The notes below the pieces were generated by a model. The model searched no databases. It was given only the letters and a program-made list of their open reading frames with translations, and was not told the origin of the DNA. The position numbers and the translations under genes are program-made. From positions 14,599,861 to 14,663,860 of the forward strand of contig NC_091931.1 of assembly GCF_041260155.1 (NCBI RefSeq): a stretch of 64,000 bases of DNA, written 5' to 3'. Shown piece by piece: positions 1-10,834 of the stretch (positions are counted from its first letter, which is position 1; each line of letters opens with the position of its first letter). The stretch is from Ptychodera flava. Lineage: Eukaryota; Hemichordata; Enteropneusta; Ptychoderidae.

Positions 1-1961
1 ACCAAAAACGGCCTCACAATAAAGTTTGGCACCGAACTTAACCCGCCTCACTACGAAATGAAAGCCTCCCATCCGACCCTTGAAAACTTAGATTTGTATC
101 CAAACATTCATCTTAATAATTATATTTTATGTGGGTGGCACAGCGGGGAAAGACGCTAGATCAAGTAAACCAAAGCGAGCTTTGAGTCTCCGCACCAGAG
201 CCCTGTCGCCAGGGATCGCTGTCAAACTAAAGCTACACGTGTATTTTGCATACTCGATTGATTACTTTCTTGTCATCGAACACAGAATATAGTCTGTGCA
301 GCTACGGCTTCGCTTTTTGCTATTACTATTTTATTGAAATTCGTATGCCTGGTACAAGCAGGCTTTGTCATCGCGACGATTCACGTGCTGCCGCGGGGCC
401 GTTTTCTCGGACGAGGCGTGGGGCCGTTCTCACTTGTTACCTTATAACGCATATCAATAGCGGGCACTTAGGTTTTGGTCAAGGTACTTGGCAATTTATT
501 CGAAGTTTGACACCAGAACTATAAAACCAATAACTCCAGGGATAAAAACAGCAATACCGCCACCGCTACCACCAACAATAAATCATCATCAACAACATTA
601 ACAAAACGGGTAGACATAAAAAGCCAAAAATGGTTTTTGGATGCCGAAGATGGCTCTTGCCATATAAAATCACTGACAAACAGTAATTGAAAAAAAACAA
701 AAAACAAACAAATGTAAAGGACGGGTGCATGTGACGAGATAACGTATCGCATTTTTAAAGTGTACAATATCAACTTACCTCGCACTTTCGGTCGTGTAAA
801 CACTTGGGGGGGGGGGGCATTGAGCCATTGAACTCTTCTCTTCTCTTCTACCATAGACAGTTCTCGCTATACTGTCTATGTTTATAAAAATAAAGTCATC
901 TGGCATTTTGAAATTTCTGTAGGCTCATATCGAAGTCGGGCGATTCCATGGCTCTTTGGGGCAATTAAGTGTACGTCGAGCTTAAGGAATGTGGTTACAT
1001 TCGCGATGTTTTATTCGAAATCATTTATTCTAGGGCAAATGCACACAATTTATGCCGTCGGAAATACTGGCCGCTCATAAACAAGACAATAAAACTCAAT
1101 ATGTGTGCATCTTTACTTTTATTGTCAAAGTGCCAACGACACCTACAAAATACAGAATAGTTCAGTCCAGGTATTTGCAACTGTGCCATCAGACTGGTCA
1201 ACCGAAAATCAACCATAGGCGTCTTTTGGCACGCGTATACGCCAGACACCTAGGCGACGGTAATCCGCACCACTTATCACTATCTTGAAGGTACTCCTCC
1301 CCCTATACCACTGGCTATCCCGCCCTCAAGGCAATACGTCATTCGACCAAGCAATGTTATTGTAATTTCCTGCATAAAATTAACAGCGAGGTCAACCGGT
1401 CAAACTCTCTCGGCATTTTCTCTCATGACAATGTCTTCAGTCTTGTGATCGGGTGCCGACTTTTGGACGCGGCCGCGTTTCTTCCGTCGTCTGTGCTTAG
1501 ATTTCTTTTTCTTCCGCCGCTACTTCTTACCAATCTTGCCGATATTCTGCATTATTATACATCTACCATCGAGAACAATAGAATTTTGCATGCGCTAAAA
1601 AAGCCGTATGGAACGTCCGCCGGTTCGGTAACACGTACGGTTTCAAGGCGCCCCATCCCCTGCGGGTGTATCTGCGCGTTCACTGTAGAACAGTTTCAAG
1701 GGACCCATAGACCTTTTCCCGGTTATCCCACAATGCATTGCAGTGACTTTATCAAACATCGTATACAAGCTAAAAACAGCGAAAACATGCTGATTTGTGT
1801 TGTGCGGGTCACTGCGCTTCGTCCCGAAGTCATGAATGTCAATGACAATGATATTGATTGGACAAAAGTAGGAAAGTAGGTCAAAAGGTTAAGCTGTCAT
1901 AGATCTGTGATGTGACGGGTACAAATACATAGCAGTCGATTATTTACACAGAAGAATACAA
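1..1961. other. Gene-poor stretch, no supported gene
   Basis: Only short unrelated open frames are present, none with a recognisable domain or coding-like pattern. A run of ten G lies near 808-817. A small hairpin with perfect 9-bp arms (CATAGACAG / CTGTCTATG) lies at 852-880. No repeat boundary or promoter signature could be placed here. Confidence 0.6.
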
Positions 1962-2177
1962 TTTCTCGCAGATGCAGAGCGAGAAAACAAATTTCTCGCT
2001 GATTGATTGCGAGAATTCAGTTTCTCGCAGATGCTGAGCGAGAAAACACAGTTCTCGCCAGCTGATTGCGAGAAAATTAAATTCTCGCTAACTTATTGCG
2101 AGAAAGTATGTATTCTCGCTTACTTCTCGCAAAAAGTGAGAAAGTGTCCATTTCTCGCAAATTTATCGCAAATTTCT
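1962..2177. repeat. Array of ~30-bp units, each an imperfect hairpin
   Basis: About seven units of roughly 29-33 bp follow one another. Each begins TTCTCGC and, after about 10-12 variable bases, closes with GCGAGAA, so each unit can fold on itself. The last two units are degenerate. The spacing is regular although the loop sequence changes from unit to unit. The TTCTC/GAGAA words recall the interior of the CACTA-like foldback elements at 35.95 and 49.13 kb, but the CACTATAGG ends of those elements are absent here. It could be a decayed interior of such an element or an independent minisatellite. Confidence 0.75.
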
Positions 2178-3056
2178 GTACTAGTGCTTGTACCAGCCCA
2201 TTTACTTTACACTCATGGACCAGGCATTGGATCTATGACTCAGTTTATAACATAAAATGAATTTTAATATCTCGGGTAAAATGCTTATCAATTATATTTT
2301 TCAACTAATTTCATCTTAAAGTACACTTCAAGATATATTTTATGAATGCAAATACATATTACATAAATAAAGCCACACATTTCTCTGTATCTTTGTACAA
2401 GAGTAGTAGTACCTTACCGGTAATATACAAATGGTGCCAGGTGAAAATACATCAATTTATTTCTAGTTTCTTTCAATTTAGGTATACACTTCCCTTCAAT
2501 GAATATTCTATCATATACATTTGAACATTGTGGAAATTTCTTCATCTCTATGTGCGAATAACACAAAACAGACATTCCCAGGATGAACCTGTGAGTTAAA
2601 TTTATTATAATTATTACTATTATTACTATTATTATTATTACTACAAGTTTAGGGACTATAAGTATTATATAGAAATCTAATAACAGTTCATTTGTATTGT
2701 TCAAATAAGAGTTGACATAGTTCTATTTGAAGTCTGGCTATAAGCTTAATTTCTGTACTTCTTGCGAGAGTGGCAATGCATAACATAAATCACACATATT
2801 CAATTGATTTTCCTGTAAACACCTTCAATTCTCAGGTAAAGAAGGCTTATGTTGAGTTTGATATTCCAACCCTTGACTGCTTTCAGGTATCGTCCTCACT
2901 ATCACCGTTGGATACTGGTACGGAATACCGGTAGGTACATAAAGCCCACTGGCAGGTGCAGGAGGAGTGAGTTTGTACAATACAGCGCCATCTAGTGATA
3001 AGAAGAACAGGTCACATCTTTAACCCGGAAGAACTCATGGTTGTACATCACCGCTG
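2178..3056. other. Gene-poor stretch with an ATTACT-rich tract
   Basis: AT-rich sequence with a short irregular ATTACT/ATT repeat near 2605-2645. No coding pattern is recognisable. It may include an intron or 5' flank of the transposase-derived gene that follows, but no exon could be supported. Confidence 0.45.
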
Positions 3057-3063
3057 CCACAGT
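3057..3063. repeat. Target-site duplication, left copy (CCACAGT)
   Basis: Seven-base direct repeat identical to 3635-3641, immediately outside the CACAGG terminus. Confidence 0.75.
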
Positions 3064-3634
3064 CACAGGCGACCCAATAAGTTCTGACTATTTCACACTG
3101 TTTTCTCTATCATTTTCTCTTCTTTCTTCATGCTCTGAATGATCGGAATAAATAAAATAAATGGTTTATATAGCCTAACCTAGCCTCTGTGACTCTTTAT
3201 TTATTTTACACTCCATTACAAGGACGTATATCTCTCATACACACATGCTGTAATTAATTAGTCAACACAACTAATTATGCTAATCCGTGGACTTATCAGA
3301 GGTTGGTCAACATCGGAAAGATAGTGATGTTAATGAAAAAGGGGCCCGTTTTAGTAACCATTCCTATCTTTCGCGATGTTGACCAACCCGTAAAATCCCT
3401 GATAAGTCCACGGATTAGCATAATTAGTTGTGTTGACTAATTAATTACAGCATGTGTGTATGAGAGATATATATCCTTGTAATGGAGTGTAAAATAAATA
3501 AAGAGTCACAGAGGCTAGGTTAGGTTATATAAACCATTTATTTTATTTATTCCGATCATTCAGAGCATGAAGAAAGAAGAGAAAATGATAGAGAAAACAG
3601 TGTGAAAAACTCAGAACTTATTGGGTCGCCTGTG
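3064..3634. mobile_element. Foldback element, CACAGG ends, 7-bp TSD (P-superfamily-like)
   Basis: A 571-bp element made of two long inverted arms (about 3064-3320 and 3375-3634) around a short spacer. The ends are CACAGGCGACCC and its reverse complement. A 7-bp direct repeat CCACAGT flanks it on both sides (3057-3063 and 3635-3641), and extension to 8 bp fails. No open frame of note lies inside, so it is non-autonomous. Ends and TSD length match the elements at 5096-8485 and 53597-54076. Long arms with 7-bp TSDs are known from Galileo and 1360 of the P superfamily. The superfamily assignment is inferred because no transposase is present. Confidence 0.75.
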
Positions 3635-3823
3635 CCACAGTCTACAACAGCATTGACATCACCTCTGAGACCGTTTTATTTGTTCAACAGGATGCTAGAA
3701 TTGGAAGGCAAGGTACGATTTGATGCAACTTTAGTTATGTTTGTTAGGGCGGACTAAAAAATTGTAGTTTTGGTCAAAAACATGAGAGTCAAATTTTCAT
3801 TTTATTCTTCGTATGATCAGATC

Positions 3824-4424
3824 TAGCTGCAAAATGTAGCTCTACGGTGAGGCGGTCGGTGAGTTTTGGTTTTTGCGACATCGCTCACCAGTAGAGCTAC
3901 AATGCCGAAGGCCCTGTTGCATCCAAAATAAGAACGCTGCACATGGCATGGCATTTTGATGTAAAATCCCACATATTTACTGCATTTGGTCATACTGATT
4001 TATCACTACTGAAGATTAAACACTATACTACACTAACCTTGTCGTGTATGGGGTTTGGTATTTGTTCAAATACGTCTATTACATTCCAAAAACATTTCTT
4101 GGAGCCGCCATTACCAACTTCCGGTAATGGAGGCTCCCAGAAACACGCTCAATGTTTATGGAACGCGATCGACGTGTCTGTGCTAATACCAAACCCCATA
4201 AACGACAAGGTTAGTGTAGTATAGTGTTTAGTCTTCAGTAGTGATAAATCAGTATGACCAAATGCAGTAAATATGCGGGATTTTACATGAAAATGCCGCG
4301 CCATGTGTGGCGCGCTTATTTTGTATGCTACAGGGCCTTCGGCATTGTAGCTCTACTGGTGAGCGAGGTCGCAAAAACCAAAACTCACCGACCGCCTCAC
4401 CGTAGAGCTACAATTTTGCAGCTA
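3824..4424. mobile_element. Foldback element, TAGC ends, 9-bp TSD (MULE-like)
   Basis: A 601-bp element whose arms (about 3824-4066 and 4190-4424) are long imperfect inverted repeats. The ends read TAGCTGCAAAA and TTTTGCAGCTA. The 9-bp repeat GATCAGATC flanks it at 3815-3823 and 4425-4433. Each arm carries an inner GTAGAGCTAC-type palindrome, and the spacer has its own small inverted repeat (GGAGCCGCCATTACC / GGTAATGGAGGCTCC). There is no coding capacity. A 9-bp TSD with long arms fits the Mutator/Foldback type of element; the family name is inferred. Confidence 0.75.
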
Positions 4425-4508
4425 GATCAGATCATGTGTCACAAATTTGAATGTGCAGGTAAATGTTGATTTTAATCTCAGTTTTAACATTTTTATTCTG
4501 TTCAACAG

Positions 4509-5095
4509 GCACTCAAACTACGTCGAATGTAAAAACATCTGAGATTGGGTCCAGACAGATCCAATGCCAGTACCAGCCATTGTAGAGAGTGTCAGGTTCA
4601 TCTGTTGACACAGCCTGTGATGGCACAACGGTCATGGTGCAGATGTGATGAGCCTACCAGTCCATTAAATGCAGCTGATCACCATGGTGATGATGATGAC
4701 TTCATCCCATCTGACAGCGAGTCCACAGCACTAGTACTGTTTCCAGTGTTTTCTGTGTTGACAGATCTGACAGTACACCGTCTGTACATATCGTATGATG
4801 ACCAGAAGTATATCATTTTCTGGTCATGATTGCTTTCAATCTTTCATTGATCAGGCTGATCCACTGTCCAAGGTGTGGTGAAGCTAACATATATGAGATA
4901 ATCACTGCAGCTCATGACATTGAAGGGGACAATGCTATTGCTGGTATGACGTGTACAGCTTGCCAACACAAGACACGGTGGAACAGCCAGCCATATGTCA
5001 GCAATGTACCAGCTGGCAATATTTGCTGTCATCAGCTATATTGACTTCTGGTGCTCTGGTCAGCAAAGTGTTGCGGGTTTTTTCTCACATTAGGG
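4509..5095 (+). pseudogene. Transposase exon 1, upstream part (zinc-binding region)
   Basis: A 3' splice acceptor (TTCAACAG) precedes 4509. The segment encodes an acidic linker (DDDDFIPSDSES) in one frame. It then encodes a Cys region with CPRCGEANIYEI, TCTAC, WNSQP and PAGN in another frame. It ends in a stretch that matches LLSSAILTSGA after one base is supplied near 5029. At least two single-base frame breaks are present. The segment runs to 5095, where the left TSD copy ATTAGGG abuts the inserted element. Its continuation is at 8493. Confidence 0.6.
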
Positions 5096-5848
5096 CACAG
5101 GTCCAGTAGGCAAAATTTGTGATGATTTTTTCCTATTATTATCATAAAAAATAATTATGAATATTAATAAATTATTAATATGAATGTTACAGAATATTAA
5201 AACTTTTTTACACACAATGTCGTCTAGTTTGTGTAGATGCCATCTGGAAACTCCATTGTTTTGATAATTATGATTATGAATAAATTATGATTATGATTAA
5301 TAAAGTCATATTTTACACATTGTAATGTGCTTATGTGAACAACCCTCTGGAAACCCTCATAAAGTTTCACAATCTATGCCAAAATATACAAGTGACACCA
5401 TCGCCCAGGTTTAGTCTACGGCGAGAGTTACCATTGCCCAGGTTCAGTCTACGGCGAGAGTTACTACACAGTGTATATAATGAGAAGGTAGCCAGCTCCA
5501 CTCGACAGTAAACTGACATACCCATGAATTACCTCCGTTTTCTTCACTTCTGCATGTTGATTCTCAAAATTTCTCCCGGCGTTGGCAAGTCCATAAATCA
5601 GCCATCAATCTACCTAGTTTTGGCCACTTAGACGGAAAATTTGTGAAGTTTGAGGCTGCGAGAAAGTATATATCGCCAATGAAATGATGCTGCCTTAGCG
5701 GAATCGACAGCATCCGGGATCTTTTAGGGCCGTTTGCGAAATTTGAATGTAGCCGCCAAGCGGGGCCGAGGGCGGAGCCATGATTTAACGTTATTAGATA
5801 TGCTGACATAATTGATCGTACGGCCAATGAACGCTCGTGACCTTTTTT
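5096..5848 (+). repeat. Left long inverted arm of the 3.39-kb element
   Basis: Pairs with 7734-8485 in inverted orientation with few differences. The open frames seen in both arms are mirror images of one another and are by-products of the repeat. Confidence 0.85.
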
Positions 5849-7733
5849 ACACATGAAAGTTACACTTACACTGTACGATTACTTCATGGTCTGTCCAAGG
5901 ATGGAGGTGTCTCAAGTCAACGGTCAAGCTATGTGTGATTACAAACGGATGACGGGTTGCAGATGCGTTTGTTTATGATAGATACCCGGTTGACATTGTG
6001 AAAATATGTCAAGTTCAGCGACTTGGCGAGGAGACCTCAAAACAGCGTACGTACGTACAAACACGCAGTCACCTTCCAATTGAACTTGTGATTTTCAGAG
6101 ATTTACAATGAAAATACAGGCAGCGTTGACTGTCGTCTATTTTGCTGCCCAACAAAATATTAAAAACGCAGTCACGGACGTGTTTTACAGACAAAGCACA
6201 GACAATGTACCTTGAAATCGATATCTTTTTTATTGAAAAGGCATACGCGTGCTGGCGTTACGAGGACCTGTTACTTTTTATGAATATGTCAGACAAATAT
6301 ATCCATGTCTTGCAAAAAATACTGAGAAAAAGTAAAATTTTAATAATATTATCAATAGTTTTATTACAGAGCTTCCGTTAACGCAACATCCTGCGTATTT
6401 CAAGCATGTTATAACTTTGAAGTACGCAAAGTAAAATGACGTCTGCGTAATCCGATACGCATTAAAAAGCGCAGTCTCTGTAACAAAGACATGAGCACAC
6501 GTAGTTTCCCTTCAATGTGAAGTTTATCCAGGACTAAAAATAAATTGTTTGCTGATAAAAATGTTCATAATTTAGCAATATTTGTCCTACATCCTGTCAA
6601 TCACGTTTTCCTTCAAGTCTGTACCAATAAAAATGTAACAAGTTCAATAGAGTTCGTCGTTATTGCAAAAAAAAATGTTTTTTTTCCGCTGCGCCCAATG
6701 CATACTTGTAAACCCTGAAGATCTCCTAGTCGAATATCAAGTTTAAGTTAATGCTACGCAAACTTAAAAATAATAGTTTTATGCCGGTCTGCAAACTTAT
6801 TCCAGATTATTGCAAAATTGGCCATAATTGCAGCCGTGATTCCAGTCTCATCTGTCCTGTGTGAGCGCGTGGGTTCAGTACCCAAAACAGGATTACAAAA
6901 TCGAAACGTAGCTGTCTAAGTGACTATGCCTGATCTAAATGATCTGATGGTGATAACCATGGAAGGCCCGAGCCTAAGTGAATTTGACTTCAGAGCAGCG
7001 ATGATAGGTCAAGCAGCGAAGGCAATAGTGGGAAGTTGTAGTCTAAATAATTAGGCCTAGTAAGAAATGAAAATCGTCGACAGAAAATAGAACAGAACAA
7101 ATTGTGAAACTAATATCAAAGAAAAAACATTGTCACTGATGTTGTTTATTGAACACTTATTCATTGACTTTTGAACCGGTTTTCGATATCGCGTAGACAG
7201 CTGTTATATATAGGTACTTACATGTAGTCATGTTGTACGCATTTTTGGTACATTTTACGCAAATAGAAAAACAATTTGCGAACAGCCTTACGCAGATTTG
7301 GAAATCCTAACCGAAGCTCTGCAGTTTTATATCGCAGCGGCGAACGTGCGGAGGAAGGGCAGAGGAGTCGGTCACAGTTGATGACGGTGTGCTCACTATC
7401 GTCGGAAGTTCATCTGGACGTTTGTAATGGACGTACGTGATGACGGTGTCATCAAATAATATGGATAAGGTGTATATATTAAAATGCTGGCAAACACGAT
7501 CGCAGCAATCTATATTGAGCTGCCTGCTGCGGTGTTTGTTCAGTTGATGCTGTCCCCGTTTCGCTGAAGCTACCACCTCCATTGATCGCATACCCAGTAA
7601 GCTGCTTTGGAGCAACCTTACAACTGCTATAAAGTTCGAAAAATACACCGTCCGACTAGAGAAATGAAACTCATTCCACGTTTTGATGTTGATCAGACAC
7701 ATGTACATTCGGGTCAACTGATGAGAGGTCTAA

Positions 7734-8485
7734 TCAAAGGTCACGAGCGGTCATTGGCTGTACGATCAATTATGTCAGCATATCTAATAACGTTAAATCA
7801 TGGCTCCGCCCTCGGCCCCGCTTGGCGGCTACATTCAAATTTCGCAAACAGCCCTAAAAGATCCAGGATGCTGTCGATTCCGCTAAGGCAGCATCATTTC
7901 ATTGGCGATATATACCTTCTCGCAGCCTCAAACTTCACAAATTTTCCGTCTAAGTGGCCAAAACTAGGTAGATTTGATGGCTGATTTATGGACTTGCCAA
8001 CGCCGGGAGAAATTTTGAGAATCAACATGCAGAATGAAGAAAACGGAGGTAATTCATGGGTATGTCAGTTTACTGTCGAGTGGAGCTGGCTACCTTCTCA
8101 TTATATACACTGTGTAGTAACTCTCGCCGTAGACTGAACCTGGGCAATGGTAACTCTCGCCGTAGACTAAACCTGGGCGATGGTGTCACTTGTATGTTTT
8201 GGCATAGATTGTGAAACTTTATGAGGGTTTCCAGAGGGTTGTTCACATAAGCACATTACAATGTGTAAAATATGACTTTATTAATCATAATCATAATTTA
8301 TTCATAATCATAATTATCAAAACAATGGAGTTTCCAGATGGCATTTACACAAAGAAGACGACATTGTGTGTAAAAAAGTTTTAATATTCTGTAACATTCA
8401 TATTAATAATTTATTAATATTCATAATTATTTTTTATGATAATAATAGGAAAAAATCATCACAAATTATGCCTACTGGACCTGTG
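7734..8485 (-). repeat. Right long inverted arm of the 3.39-kb element
   Basis: Reverse complement of 5096-5848. The near-identity of the arms suggests either recent insertion or conversion between the arms. Confidence 0.85.
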
Positions 8486-8492
8486 ATTAGGG

Positions 8493-8735
8493 TTGCTGCT
8501 ATTACAACCAGAACTTCTTCAGACACCAGTCCCAGTTTGTTGCTGCCTTCAATTAGGAATGTATGTTCCGAACAAAGGACATGGCTCCTGGCATATATCG
8601 CTTCAGGCCGATCAACAAGACCTGGTGCTTGGTGGTGATGGCCGATCTGACAGCCTCAGTCATTCTGCAAAGTTTGGCTCATACACTGTCATTGAACTAG
8701 TGGCCAATGTAATCATTGACATGCAACTGGTTCAG
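8493..8735 (+). pseudogene. Transposase exon 1, downstream part (first catalytic motif)
   Basis: This continues the exon cut by the preceding insertion. An 81-codon open frame carries LGGDGRSDSLSHSAKFGSY and ends DMQLVQ exactly at CAG|gtaag, a phase-0 splice donor. GDGR.DS is the region of the first catalytic Asp in this family. The N-terminal third reads better in other frames (for example NFFRHQSQF), so there are frame breaks. Confidence 0.65.
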
Positions 8736-8788
8736 GTAAGTTTTCAAATGTGTGAGAAACTAAATGCCTATCAATGAACTCAATAATC

Positions 8789-8904
8789 TTTACGGCCCTG
8801 ATACGGCTTTTGCGGCCCGAGGTCGTACGGCGGAAGGGCCGGAGCATGCGAGGGCCCGTACGCCGTACGACCAAGGGCCGCAAAAGCCGTATCAGGGCCG
8901 TAAA
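8789..8904. repeat. 116-bp GC-rich palindromic element
   Basis: Near-perfect inverted repeat with ends TTTACGGCCCTGATACGG and its complement around a short centre rich in CpG (GTACGGCG / CGCCGTAC). It lies in the first intron of the transposase-derived gene, which is AT-rich, so the base composition changes sharply. It looks like a tiny MITE. No clear target duplication was found. Confidence 0.6.
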
Positions 8905-10099
8905 AGTTTTATCATATACCCTATGGAATGATAACTATGTAGTTTACATAATATTCACATTGTTTAGGAGATAAAAATGCGTGCGATATCAAATATTTAT
9001 CGCCATTTGTGTCTGCTTTTTATAAATACGATGGCCGCTTCCCGTCGCGGATTGACATACATAATGACGTCATTTGTTTACCCTTAGAATTCCAGAATGC
9101 GCAAAGCAACATCCGTAATATTACGTGACCAACAGAGATCCAGGTTGAAATCGAGGTGTAAGAAGGACAAAAGCGTGATGTCAGTTTCTTGTAATTTATA
9201 CTGAACAGGCACGCACTTAGTATGCACAGGATTTCACTAGAATTTAGAAATACAAGCCGATGTCACCCGCGTGGCTGCACTGTCGCCACGCGCACTACGA
9301 TCTGAGCGAGCAGACGTTTTCCAAATCTTGCGCTGGCTTTGTGTACGAATGGAACATTGCGCATAGCAACGCGCGTAGTAACCAGAATTGAGATAGTTCA
9401 GAAATGCACGCGATTGCCCATATTTGGGCACCGGGCCGGGGCGTGATACGTAAAAAAAATGCACGGATCTGAGGGCGCTTTCTCCCATAGCTTTACACAG
9501 GCACATGAATGTAGGTATATGATAATATCAGCTGACAACAAAGTCCGAGGTAGATATTGAGTTCATTGCCTTGGTAAGCATCCACTATCTAAATACATAC
9601 CGGTATGAGTGTCTCTAAGTCGCCTATAAGATTTGCCCCTCCTCATAAAGCAACTGTATACTTGATATTTATTCAAAGGCCAGGTTGATATCAGAGTTTT
9701 CTTCAAAAATGGTACACTGTGTAAATTATGCCAAAGGGATTTGCATGTGAATCCGTTTTATTCAACCAAACCATGTACCCTCTTGGGTTGCCCTGGATTC
9801 CATACATGTAGGTGGGGGGAGTTCAAGGCCATGTTTGTATACTGTGATGCTTCTATGGCCTCTCACACTGCTGCCATGGTGCCACCTCTAGAAAAAATGG
9901 CTAACGCACTGCAGTATGCTGCGGTCACGTACAGAACTCGGAAGAGCACCTGAAATGATGAACTAGTGCTTGAAAATTAAAAATACATAATAAATACCTA
10001 GTTTTACTATAACATGTATACATTACTATAACGACATCATTTCAGGTAGTTTTCTACATACGGAAAGTCAGCACAGCATATTGCAGCATGCTCGCTGTT
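8905..10099. other. Intron sequence with one arm of a flanking inverted repeat
   Basis: No exon is supported. About 9776-9935 is matched in inverted orientation at about 12780-12925 (shared words include TATACTGTGATGCTTCTATG and GGTGCCACC). The two arms therefore bracket the satellite block between them. Confidence 0.5.
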
Positions 10100-10450
10100 T
10101 TTAGCTCCCATAGCCATATGTATATATGGCAATGGAAGCTATTCTTATAGGCTCGGGAAATGTCTGTATGTCTGTATGTCTGTATGTCTGTATGTCTGTC
10201 CGTCAACATCAAAAACTCCAAAACCGCTGTACATTTCATCTTGATATTTGGTGTGTATACATGCATGATGGGCTATAGATGAGATTTTGTTCAAATGAAG
10301 TTGTCATTGCCAAGAATATGCAAATTAAGTGAAAAAATGTAAAAACAGTCAAAATTGAAAAAAACTCAATAACCACTGAGCAGATTACATGAAAAATTAG
10401 CATGTAAGTACTTTGGGCTGACATGAAATGATTGTGCACATCTTAGGTCA
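10100..10450. repeat. Dispersed repeat, family also present near 51.1 kb
   Basis: The block begins TTTAGCTCCCATAGCC, contains a (TCTGTATG)n tract at about 10161-10203 and a TTTGGTGTGTATACATGCAT section, then TTGTTCAAATGAA. The same order of motifs occurs at about 51120-51400, and the first part recurs at about 24892-24960. Copies are diverged. No coding function. Confidence 0.6.
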
Positions 10451-10834
10451 GTATCTTGGACTTGCTATTTTTCATGAATTTTTTTGTAATTTTCTTCCAT
10501 TTTTGGTCAAAAAATCTCCTGCTCTGAAACCACAATCCGATTGATTTGAAACTTGGTATGGAAGTGCATAGGAGGGACCTTTCCCAAATTTGGGCAAATC
10601 GTGGTGAAATTTGCATATTTTTAGTTTACACGTCCATAGACTCCCATGTATAAGGCAGATCTCCATAGACTCCCATGTATAAGGCCACGAAAAATAAAAA
10701 TTTAGTTTCTCATCGTATTCATATTGCAAAAGGATGCAGTGACAAAATTTTTAGTCCCCACGGATGAAGTCCAGTGAGCTTAGTCCGTCTGTTCGTCCAT
10801 CCGTGAGTCCATCCGTTCACGCAGGTATCTCGGA

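Larger units (their letters stand above)
5096..8485. mobile_element. 3.39-kb long-TIR element, CACAGG ends, 7-bp TSD (P-superfamily-like)
   Basis: The inverted arms are about 750 bp each (5096-5848 and 7734-8485), nearly identical, with a 1.9-kb spacer. The ends are CACAGGTCCAGTAGG and CCTACTGGACCTGTG. ATTAGGG is duplicated at 5089-5095 and 8486-8492. Each arm holds two copies of a ~33-bp direct repeat containing TCTACGGCGAGAGTTAC. The AT-rich spacer (5849-7733) shows no transposase domain, so the element looks non-autonomous. It interrupts the transposase-derived exon at 4509-5095/8493-8735, so it inserted later. Arm length, 7-bp TSD and CA- terminus fit Galileo-type P elements. Confidence 0.8.

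Noticed and set aside
1962..2177. CRISPR-like array
   Set aside because: The context is clearly animal, the units vary in the loop, and there are no unique spacers of constant length or cas genes.
6855..6895. Possible tRNA T-arm (GGGTTCAGTACCC)
   Set aside because: No matching acceptor, D or anticodon arms at suitable spacing.
5564..7984. Frames of 96-136 codons in and near the arms of the 3.39-kb element
   Set aside because: The arm frames are duplicates created by the inverted repeat, and the 136-codon frame at 7307-7717 shows no recognisable domain.
5096..8485. RAG-like (Transib/ProtoRAG) element because CACAGG resembles the CACAGTG heptamer
   Set aside because: Those elements give 5-bp duplications and have a heptamer-spacer-nonamer layout; here the duplication is 7 bp and no nonamer-like block is repeated at the ends.
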